Assembly (NCBI GenBank): GCA_030247885.1
Contig: JAPDRO010000022.1
Location: 310,001 to 374,000, forward strand
Length of the DNA: 64,000 nt
From: Taxawa tesnikishii (nom. ined.)
Lineage: Eukaryota; Ascomycota; Dothideomycetes; Dothideales
Reading direction: 5' to 3'
Shown here piece after piece: positions 12,859 to 22,809 of the stretch (the first letter of the stretch is position 1; each line of letters begins with the position of its first letter). Made by a program: the position numbers and the translations under genes. The notes under the pieces are model-generated. The model was not told the origin of the DNA. It saw only the letters and a program-made list of their open reading frames with translations, and made no database searches.

Positions 12859-15800
12859 ATGGCGGCTAACATCGAGGCCATCAAGAAGCGATATGGCTTC
12901 AAAGAGCTCTCCGTTACTCAATGGCGGAATCCCGCTCAGAGTACACTGCAGTTTCGAGGCTCACAGCAAACCAAGATCACACCGGAGGCTGCGGCTGCTC
13001 CTTTTGCCGACTTACAGAAGGATACTCAAGTTACCGGACCCCGAAGAAGAGCACAAGGAAGAAGCAAGCGAAGAAGGCAAGAGCAACTCCCTGTACAATC
13101 TGCGGAGTTTATGCTGTGCTAACTTATTATAGCTGAAGAGCAGCCTGCTTCTGGGACCGAAACAGGAGATAGCGAGGAAGAGGAAGAGGACGAGCCTAAT
13201 CTGGGGGCAGAAGAAGAACCGAAATCACGAATGGAGGATTCGAATTCTGAGACCGGACCGACCGAACTGTCTTCCACACCCAATACAGCCGAGGAAACCT
13301 CAGAGGATGCCGATGCTGCACTGACCGATACCCCTTCCAACGACACACCTTCCAATGACACACCTGCAGCTGCTGCGCAATCAGGGGACCCACCTTCGCA
13401 GCCCAAAGTCGAAGCGGAACCCGATGTAGAGGCTGAAGGAGGAGATGGAGCGGAGAAGGATGCAGAAGCTGGACCTAGTGCTTCAGCTCCGCAAGACGAG
13501 CTAACAGCCGTTGGGGTCGATGTGGGAGATACCGCTGTCGTAATAAACGTTGGTTCGGCGGACGAGCCACCGGCGGATGTTGTCGTTCTTGTTGTCGACG
13601 CCGCTGAAGGAGCAACTGTGCCTGCCGAAGAGCCTGCCTCTACCGAAGATGCTACACCAGCGGAAGATCCTACCACTGGAGTTCAATCTGACATTAATGG
13701 GAAGAGGGTCAGTTTCACGCCCGATACGAAAGATACTAAACCCAGTAAAGGCAAGAAAAGGAGCAAGAAGGATAGCGGGAAGACGAAAGGGAAGAAGAAG
13801 GGCAAGGACAAACCCTTGTCAACTGCAGCGACTGAAGAGCCCACGGCGGAAGACGTCTCCGCCCCTGGGACTCCCGCGGCCGAAGACGTCTCCGCCCCTG
13901 GGACTCCCGCGGCCGAAGAGGCGGTCGCTTCGACAGAACGCATCCCTGCTGAGGAGGGAAAACCGGTGGAGGAAGCACCGGAGTCATCGGAGCCTGCGGC
14001 CGCATCTGCAAGCACGGAAAATCCTGCAGCGCCTGAACAAGATGAGCCGGCATCATCCGCAGATGCTGCAGCTGAAACCGAGACGCCTGTTGTGGCGGAC
14101 GAGACCGGCGCTCAGGATGCATCACCTTCCGAGACCGAGCCAGAGGCAGCTCAAGACATCCCTGCCATTGAGGCCGAAGAGACGACCGAATCTGAAGCAG
14201 ACCCCGGTGAGCCCCAGGAAGCCGCAGCCGCTCCTGAAGGGAAAGACGAATCCGCACAGCTGATAGAAACGCCTGTCGAATCCGAGCCGTGGGCCCCTGA
14301 AGAGCCAACGCCCATTCTAGCAGGACAGGACGAAGCCACTCCTGTTGGAAACGAGCCTATTGCAATTGAGGAGCCAGCTATTATCGCAGAACTATCAACG
14401 GCCAGGAAGCCGTCCGTTGAAGACGTCGATATCGACGGCGATGCAGAAGAGGAATTACCTGTAGCGGAGAAGAAAAGCAAAAGGGCAGCTCCACATCCGA
14501 AGGCAAGAAGAAGAGCAAGAAGAGAAAGAACGTTGCTGAGCCATCGACGGGCGAGATAGCTGGGCCCACGCCATTGGAACGGCCAGCAGAGGCAGAGGCT
14601 GAGCTTGTGCCCGAACCCGCAACGGCAGCACCAGAACCGGAGCTCGCAGCAGGAACCGAAGAGAACGTCGTCTCAGAACTAATTCCGGAATCGACAAGAT
14701 CGGAGGAGCAGCAGGCTACGGATGATGCTGCCGACGCTTCGGCGGAGGAGTTCTGTGCTATCGTGCCCAGGAAGAAGAAAGGCAAAGGCAAGGATAAGAG
14801 CAATGGCAAGGCTGTTGATGCTGAGGCTGAGCCAGCTTCTGCGCCGGGGCCAGAGCCAGAACCAGTGACTGAGGCACCTGAGTCCCCTACAACGGAGCCT
14901 GAGCCTTCTTCCATATCAGTGATCGACACGGAGGAGCACAGACCTGCGGATGCGACACCGGCTACAGATGAAGCCAAGGATGCTGCGGTTCCAGTAGAGG
15001 ACGATAAAGTAACTTCTGAGCTTGTACTTGTAGAAGCTACAGAGGCGGCAGTTGAGAAACCGTCAGAGCCAACTGAGATCCCTCAAGCTGTTGGAGAAGC
15101 GCCCCGGATACTGCGCCGGGTGGAGAGAGCGCTGCACAGTCTGACGAACCCCTTGAGATTGATCAAACTGCTGCGTCTGCGGAAACACCCGCAAACGCTG
15201 AGAGTGCAAAGACCACCAAGGCTGACGATGAGTTCCCTTCTGAAGAAAGCAATGAAGCGGGAACCGTTGCCGGGGATGACATCGGTGAAGATTCGAAAGA
15301 TGACGCAGCAAGAGGGACCGTTGATGAGGTTTCTTCTCCTCTAGCGGAAGAACCTGCAGACAATTCGACCCCTCCACCAGCGGACGAACATTCCGAACCA
15401 TCTGGAACCGAGGGAGCCGAAGCCGAAAATAAGGATTCCGCTACTTCAAAGGAAACAGGGGAGGAAGCAGCCCTGCCAGATGAGGCGACAGCGGTTCAGG
15501 CGTCTTCTCAAGAGGACACGACCGCGACTATTGGACCGGAAGAAGCTGCCGTCGCAACAGAATCTACCGAGGGTGTACCAGCGTCTGAGACAACCAAAGA
15601 GACTGAGGGGCCAGCAATCGAAAACACCGAACCCGAGGAGGGGATATTAGAGCCTAGTGAAACACGGACCGCCGCAACGGAGCCAGAGGAGGCAAAAGCG
15701 GTCATGTGTCCGCCTGTCAATTCGCCATCTGAAGAGCTGGCACCTGAGCCTGCTAGAGAGCTGGAAAAGTTTTCTGTGTCAACTGGAGAAGCAGTCAGGA

Positions 15801-17196
15801 CCGCCGACGAGGAAGCCTCCAAAGTCGGAGCAGACGCAGCGGATGTCGAAGACGCCTCTGCAGACGGTTCACCAGACGAGATTGCGATGGCGGCAGAAGC
15901 AGATTCTGCACCTGCCACAGAAGTGACCAAGGAAGAACCGACAGTTGACAAGCCCGCACCGCAAGCAGATCCAGTTGCACAGGAGGAAGATGCAGCCACA
16001 GAGGAAGTGGTGCCGGAAGCACCACCGCCAGCCCCTGAGAAAGAAGAGATTACGGACTCTGTACCGACAGAAGCACCTCAGGAAGCCGTTGTCCGGGAGA
16101 CCGTGACCGAGGAACCAGTCGCCACAGGACTAGAAGCTCCGGTCTTGACGCAAGACGCGCCCAAATCCTCCTCATCGGATAAGAGCCACCGCGATAGCCA
16201 CCGCAAGGAGCGAGGAGGCAGGGAGCACCATACAGACCACTGGACGCGCCCGCATAAGATCCGGCGCGCGAGCGATGCGAGTGGACACTCGCTCAAGCCC
16301 ACTGTTAGTCGGAGGTCGCATCATACCGAGGACAGGGAGAAGATCTGGCCTGCTTCGAGCGGTGGCAAGCATCGGTCGTCGAGATCGATTCGGCATGAGA
16401 AGGAGAGGGACGATGAAGAGCTGACTCGACGGAGGAAGGAGGAGCGCAGGGCGGAGAAAGTGGAGGAGGAGCGGAAGAGGAGGGAGGGAGCGGAGAGGTT
16501 GAAGAGGGCAGAGGGAGAGAGGCTCAGGAAGGAGGAAGAGGAGAGGAGAGCGAGACATGCAGCAAGAAGGGAGGCGAGACGTACGCTCGCGCTCGAAGTG
16601 GAGCGCAAGCTGGAAAGGGAGAAGGAGAAGGAGAAGGCGGAGGCAGCCGCTAGGGAGGAAGAAGAGCGGCGACGGAGGAGAAGGGAAAGGAGGCAAAGGG
16701 AGAAGGAGAAGGGAAAGGAGGCAAAGGGAGAAAGAGAAGGAAAGGGAGCTCGAGCCGGAACACGAACGTGGGAAAGAACATGCAAGGGAGTCGAGAGAGC
16801 CCAGACATCACCATGGCGGGCGTCACGAGAGCCGCGGGACAGAGTCGCCCCGAAGCGTCCTCCTCTGCTGGTCAAGACATTCGGCATCCAAGGGGAGTCT
16901 GTGACGCGCGCGCCGCTGTTGTTTCGTACGAGCGATGACCGTCCGGACCGTCCGGACCGTCCTGAGCGTATTGAGCGGCCTCCAATGCCCCGGTCCTCCA
17001 GAACGGAGGGTTCGACGAGCGCTAAGAGGAGAAGTGTGCTTGTTGAGCCAGCCGCTGCAGAGGGACTCAAAGCGGGGAGCGCAGCAGTGAGCGCGTGAGG
17101 CCAAAAAGGACAGAGAGCGATCGCACACCGCGTGGGAAGAGAGAGGAAGAAGAGCCAAGGACGCTGTTTGGAGCATTGAAGAGGGCTTTTAGGTGA
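12859..17196 (+). CDS. Large acidic low-complexity protein with basic coiled-coil C-terminus
   Basis: Not recognised. Exon 1 12859-13092, intron 13093-13132 (40 nt, CTAAC branch site), exon 2 13133-17196; about 1,430 residues after frame breaks. Start MAANIEAIKKRYGFKELS. Regions: short basic N-terminus (PKKSTRKKQAKKARATP); about 1,000 residues rich in Glu, Ala, Pro, Thr and Ser, predicted disordered; Lys clusters (KGKKRSKKDSGKTKGKKKGK); a His/Arg/Ser stretch around 16.2-16.4 kb; a long Glu/Arg/Lys helix (16.4-16.8 kb), probably coiled coil; and the C-terminus TLFGALKRAFR. Two identical 33-bp units lie at 13849-13914. Breaks at 13039-13042, 14479-14482, 15102-15105, 16848-16851 and 17074-17077 are each one base short; one near 16700-16716 goes the other way. 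A nuclear or chromatin-bound role would suit the charge pattern but is only a guess. Confidence 0.68.
13849..13914. repeat. Perfect 33-bp tandem duplication inside acidic gene
   Basis: Two adjacent identical 33-bp units (13849-13881, 13882-13914) encode EDVSAPGTPAA twice. In frame and without divergence, so recent. Confidence 0.9.
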
Positions 17197-17479
17197 TGCG
17201 CTGGATGATTGGGGTGTGTTAAGTTGCGAAATCTTAATTCGGTTCCATTTTTCTACGTCTTCTTTAACATTCATCGAAGGACGAACGGGCCGTGATTCGT
17301 TGTGCATATACTACTCGTACAGTCTATGCCATTGCAAACCTAAACTCAAAGACCAGAGAATCCACCCAACAGCAGAACCGCGACCCACCTTTCATCCGTC
17401 TGTGCCCAGGGCTCAGCACTGGAACACTCCTACCCGCGCCCTCGACACACCCAGTTACCTTCGGGCCGCCCGCACTCCT

Positions 17480-19347
17480 TCAACGCCGACCACTAACCCT
17501 TCCCTCCATCTTAGCAGTCGCAGCAGCGACGACAGCAGCACCCTTTTTGGCGCATGCATACTCTTGCCGAGCTCCCCTTGGCTCTTGCAGTCTTGCTCGC
17601 CGCGTCAGCCTCGCCGGCCTTGCCCTCATGACGGGGTCCACGTCCACGTCCGCGTCCATGTCCATGCACAATATGCCTATCGGGGCTCTCGCCGCTGGGC
17701 ACGAAGAGACGCTTTTGTCCTTACGAGGTGTAGTCCTCGCCGGAGTGGTGCGAGGTGAGGCAGTTGGGCTAGGTGAGTTGGCACGCCGCAGGGCTCTGAT
17801 GAGTTTCTTGTTGGGCTCTGCGCTGGTGGAAGGGGCAGCGACGCCAGCGGAGGAGGAAGGCGTGGAGCATGTGGTGACATTGCCAGATACTGGGGTAGCA
17901 GTAGCAGCGGGAGTGGGGGTGATGGGAGCGAAAGAGATGAGATCTTCCTCTGGAGTGTCTCCCGGAGCGTCAACGAGATCGGGCTGATGTTCAGCAGTGG
18001 TCGTCTCAACAGCGTGGTGGAGGGTGCTGTGACTGTGAGGAGTTTCGGTGTTGATCTTAGTGCTGGTGTATGATGGTGCCTTTGCTGCCTTCTTCGACTC
18101 GGTCTCGGACGAAGAGGAAGAAGAGTATGGGTCTTTGCGCTCATAGTCAACGGGCTTGTTGTTAGCCCGAACCTTTACCAGAGTCGAGCTACCCTTTTGG
18201 TGTTTCTTCATCTCGGTTTCGGATGCGGAGGCGGAGGCGGAGGATGAAGCAACCGGCACAGCTTTGATGAGCAGCGGACGACGTGGGAGCGACTTTGCAA
18301 GCTCACGCTCACTGTCAGTGTCCCTGTCGGCATCGCAGGCCTTTCGATCTTTTGCCGGGGTCACGATGCGAGCACGGCTCCTGAATGCATCGAAGCCCCC
18401 TCTCTCTCTTTTCGCGCCTTCTCTTGCGTGAGCCACCAGCGCGGGTACTCGGTCCTGCCGATGATGGACTTCAGTACCTGGCGGTCTAATGGGACCTCGT
18501 GCTTGTAGAGACAACCCTTCTGCGCGAACCTGCACCATCCATTAACAATCCAGTGGTCGCAGTAGATCTTCTTGGTCTCGTCAGGTTCGACACCGGAAGG
18601 CGGTAAGGGCCGGTGGGTGATGGGGTCGCGGCGAATGGTGTCCTGCTGGAGAGTCGTGGATGAGGTCTTCAGGAATGTTAGGCCAGAGTGACATTCCGTT
18701 GCGGAGGAAGATGCAAGACTTACCCGAGCGGTTGCACGCGATGGGCCAGGGAAACCTTGGTGGTTCAGCACGGGCGTGGCCTGACGTGGTGGCCTCTCCA
18801 GAGCGAAGAAACCTCTAGAGGTTGGGGCATGCCCAACGATCTTCCCTCTAACATGTTGCTGTTGCAGCCTGCGTGGTACACCGGCCAAGTCAACCTCCAG
18901 CGGCAGTTCATCAGCCGGGATAAGGGGTGTATAGGTGCCGTAGCATCGGTTCAGAACGTAAGTAATTTCTGGATGGCCGTCGTGGAGCGAACGGTCAGGC
19001 TCGTTATGACTGTGGCCGCGTGGATGCTCCAAAGTGAAGACGTGTCCAGAAAATGGTGAGTTGCCGACAATCTCAAGACCCATGGCTTCATGATGGTCCA
19101 GGGTGCGCTTGACGTTGACCAGGTGGACTTCCCGAGGCAGCTCATCGATGGGAATGAGGGGAGTGAAGATGCCGAAAGACCGGCCGATGAAGAGAAACTG
19201 GATCCGAGGGTTTTGCGTCGGAGTGTCTTGGTAGACGTTGAACCGGTCATGCTGCCATCTCTCCATGGTATTGCTCATTGTACCTGGATCTTTCGTGAGC
19301 GCTTCAGAGGTTTTCGGAACCGAGCCTTGCTGCAAATGCCGACCCAA
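17480..19347 (-). CDS. CCCH zinc-finger protein with duplicated N-terminal module
   Basis: The N-terminal half carries two related modules of about 60 residues, one with FTPLIPIDELPREVHL (about 19.0-19.2 kb) and one with YTPLIPADELPLEVDL (about 18.78-18.97 kb). Then comes one zinc finger, C-X8-C-X6-C-X3-H, in YCDHWIVNGWCRFAQKGCLY, followed by PRWWLTQEKARKERE. The C-terminal half is Ser/Thr/Ala-rich and disordered. Family knowledge: CCCH fingers usually bind RNA. The start may be the Met at 19347, 19278 or 19266. A possible in-frame intron (about 18643-18723, GTAAGT donor, CTAAC branch, CAG acceptor) can be spliced or read through. One frame break occurs at the C run 18396-18400; adding one base joins the finger to the tail (622 codons plus stop). 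Whether the whole tail to 17480 is translated is uncertain. Confidence 0.74.
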
Positions 19348-20218
19348 GTAGCGGTTGATGAGCTGAGTTGGTGTATATCTCGTTGGAGCCCTGTTCGTGT
19401 AAAAGATCCGGTGCTATTATGAGTGGATTTCGTTCTTGCTCGGAAACGATGGACCTACATATACCCGTACGCATCAATGAACCGCAATAACGGCGCTTAA
19501 TATCCTGATCTTTGGCGCAGAAAGTCGCTTTGGCAGGAAGAAAGAAATCGTTGTCAGGCAGCAGCAAGTTTGAATCATCTTATGCGTCCGTAGTGCGTTT
19601 GCTTCATCATATCAGCAAACGGCAAGCATCCGCACAGCGGCTGGCTTGCAAACAGTTTGAGCTAATCTGTGCTCTTCGCGGCTGATGCACGTAGCTTGTC
19701 GGCATTACTCACTGTAAAAAGAAGCTATCAATATTCAGACAGCCACGGCGGTCCAGATCTGTTAGCGACTAGGTGTAACAGGAAGCCAGCGTGTACGGCC
19801 CCAGGTCGCATTGTTGCATTGGCCAGAACGAGACAAGTACACAAGGTGATTTATGCATCAGTTGAAAGCATCCGTCCGGTGAATGTGCATAGCATTGTGT
19901 ATCGTCGAGGAAGAAAGCATCTGAAGTAGCCAGAGAGCTGATATGTCATGTTACACAACGTCGATCTTATACCGGACTGCACGCGAGCTAACCAACAGCC
20001 CCGTCCCACTCCGCTTTATGCAAGTTGTACAAACTCGGGTCGAAAGGAATAGGCGTTAGAGGGTATCCAGCGTTGGCCCTATACTTCCTCCCAGCCCTCC
20101 GTAAAGAATCCGCTGAACATCCGAGTCAGCACAGTGGCTACAGCAGTACTCATGCAGGCTGCGCATCACCATCGAACATGCGAAGGGTTGCAGAAACGAC
20201 AAGAAACGGAAAGAATCT
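19348..20218. other. Intergenic
   Basis: 871 bp upstream of the zinc-finger gene and downstream of the CorA-like gene (both minus strand). An upstream non-coding or short coding exon of the zinc-finger gene around 19304-19567 is possible but not supported. Nothing else was seen. Confidence 0.5.
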
Positions 20219-22341
20219 TCACCATGAATAATCCTTCCCCTGCTCAACTCCAAAAACGCGAAAACCCTTCTTCCCCTCCTCTCTAACCCTAGCCCCGCCA
20301 TCTATCGTTCGGGATGCGACCCGCTCTCTTCGTTCGTCCTTCCACAGTTTGAAGCGCTCCACAAGTGCTGCGCCGTAAAATGCGAAGAGGAGCGAGGCGC
20401 CCGTAACCGCAACCGTGACGCAACATGCCACAAGCCAGAAGAGGTCCTGGGTACTACTCATATCTCGGACGTCAGCGACGTTCATACCAAAGAAGCTGGA
20501 TACGAAGTTTAGCGGCAGGAAGATGATTGTGACAATGGTGAATGTAAGAATGGCTTTGCCGTGGCCTTCGAGTCGGAGGTTCACCAGCTGTACGGTTCGT
20601 GTGACGAGGTTGTTCGCGTTTTCCAGAAGCGCTTCAAGGTCCGCCAGCTCTCGCTGCAGGTTGTCGATCAACTGGGTTGCTGAGTCTATGGTTGCAGAGG
20701 AGAAGGGATGTTGGTAGGTGCCGAGTTCCGGGGTATTATGAGAGCAGAGGCTCGACCATTCCCACTAGTCGTCGGCGAAGATTCCTTCTGCGCGATATCG
20801 TGCGAGAAGTAATCTAGTGAAGCGACGAAGCCGCTGATGAGGTCAAATTGCTGTTGCATAAGCTGGATTACGATGTTGAGCTCTTCCTGAGCGTGCAATA
20901 GCTCCATAAGCAATTTTGTGCTCGGGGTGCGGTGTAGCCGGTATTGCTGCGATATGTCAGCTATCGCCTGGACGGTCGCCGTAGTCTCAGATCCGGGGAG
21001 GACTCGGAGGAGAGTGGTATGGCAAAACCATGAAACATCTTACCAGATGTCCAAGATACCCAGCATATCGATCGGTGAGCGGCAAAACCGTATCCGTCCA
21101 GAAGCTTCTATGCAACATCCCAACCGCGCCACTCAGACACGCAACAGCATGCGTGGCGCTCGTATACCCTTGCGGTCTCTCCGACATCAGCAACGCGTTC
21201 CTGATGCCTCTGAATGACACCTCCTGTATCCTGCTCGGCAGCTGCAACGGCGGCCACTTGCTTTTCCAGCTCTGATTGCTCGAGAACGTGACGATATGCT
21301 GCGCATCCACCATCAGGATCCACAACTCATCGGCGTTCAGCGCAGTCGGATGATGTCCGAACCACCGCCGAACCTTAAGATCTAGTTCCCGGTCCGTAGT
21401 CCAGGGCCTGTGACGGTTCAGGACTTGGTCTTTCTCGCGACTCGCCGTGTCCTCCAAGCGGTAAAAGTATTGCAGTATTGACCTTAGAAGATGCGAGGAG
21501 CTACAACCGGATCTATAACCCTCACGCTTGTCGATCTGGAAGCGCAGCGGTGGCGTAGGGCCGCTGAGGGTCCAGTCCAGAAACGGAACACTCATCAGCA
21601 TGGGATAAGGGCTCTTGGGCCTCGCTGACGCGAGATCGGAGCTGGATTTCAGGTGCTGGAAGAAAGGCGCAAAGTATTTTCCGTGCCGCGAGAAGCGCTC
21701 TTGTTTCTGAATGCATTGGTCGATGAGCTGCACGGAGGCTGCTGCTGCGTGTGGATTTGCGTTTGATGAGAGCGCCCATAGAATCTAAAGGGGACGCTAT
21801 CAGTCATCCTCGTCCGCAGGAGTTCTGGCAGGCATTTCTGAGATACTTACACCTCGCAAGTACTCCGGGAACTTACTCGGTATATGACTGCATAAGGTCA
21901 GCTCATTGGCGCTCCTGTTCACAGAGCATCTCAAAGACAACAGTATGAAGCGTGATCAACATGCATGTAGACACGAGCAATACATAGCATCTTGAGACAA
22001 GACCCTCGGCAACGAAAAATAGAGTACTTACATCCACCTACACTTTGCCTTACTTTCGCTCTCCCCAACCTCTCTCTGCATACCATCGAGGCGCAAATGA
22101 GCCATCCATCCGTATTCCTAATCAATCTCGCCGATGGCGCAATTGCCGCTGTCGGTGGAACCAGCTCTGTGGCTATACGATCTCTGATCTCCAATGCGGG
22201 ACCTGAATGCGGCCTCAAGTTCTCCAGTCGGACATCGTAGACGAGCAATTGGTGTGGCGTGAGTCGCTTCTCGGACCAGAGGTGGTCGTATGCTTGCGTT
22301 TCGGACGAGGAGTTGTTCACCCAAGCACCGTCGTGGTCCAT
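20219..22341 (-). CDS. CorA-like membrane protein (Mg2+ transporter family)
   Basis: Several exons. The 3' part (20219 to about 20671) shows a long helix with IDNLQRELADLEALLENAN, then two membrane segments (TFTIVTIIFLPLNFVSSFFG and LFWLVACCVTVAVTGASLLF) with GMNVADVRD between them, matching the GMN loop of CorA channels. Upstream exons give KLLMELLHAQEELNIVIQLM (about 20.7-20.9 kb), a central part with LNADELWILMVDAQHIVTFS (about 21.05-21.78 kb) and an N-terminal exon from about 22341 with AYDHLWSEKRLTPHQLLVYD. Exon borders near 21780-22032 and 20673-20760 could not all be settled, and the true start may lie further upstream. Family knowledge: fungal CorA-like proteins of this plan are common, but transport has rarely been shown. 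It may be a signalling-type CorA relative rather than a Mg2+ channel. Confidence 0.7.
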
Positions 22342-22809
22342 CACAACAGAGCAACTGTAATAAGAATCTGCACTCGAACGTCGGACGGAGAGCGCGCTGT
22401 CCTTGTTTTATACTGCTCAGACCGACTATAAACAAACAATGGCATTCGCTAAGGAGCAAGAAGATGAGGCCGCATTCGATGCTTGGCGGAAGACCGGAGA
22501 TCCCACTACATTTATGTTATCCTACTTCTTTGAAACACAGGCCGCTCTTTACGCGCGAACATCACTGTTTCTCACTCGAGTTCACTTGGCCGGAAAACGG
22601 AGCCGGGAATCAAAGTGAAAAGGTCATTAAACGTAACTAATATACACAATCATTGTGAGGAAGTTCCCTGGTATCCAACACCGACCCGTAATCCGAACCC
22701 AACAGTTTTGATACAAAACAAACAAGCAAAGAACATGCCGCGTGTAAGGTATGCTGGATGCTCATCACACATGAAAAGACGAAAGGGAAGGAAAGCGTCC
22801 CCAAACGCT
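22342..22809. other. Intergenic with a weak small open frame
   Basis: 468 bp between the CorA-like gene start and the end of the DUF3659 gene. A 59-codon plus-strand frame from ATG 22439 to stop 22618 begins MAFAKEQEDEAAFDAWRK and has natural-looking composition, but has no family and no splice or promoter support. It could be a small gene or chance. Confidence 0.3.
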
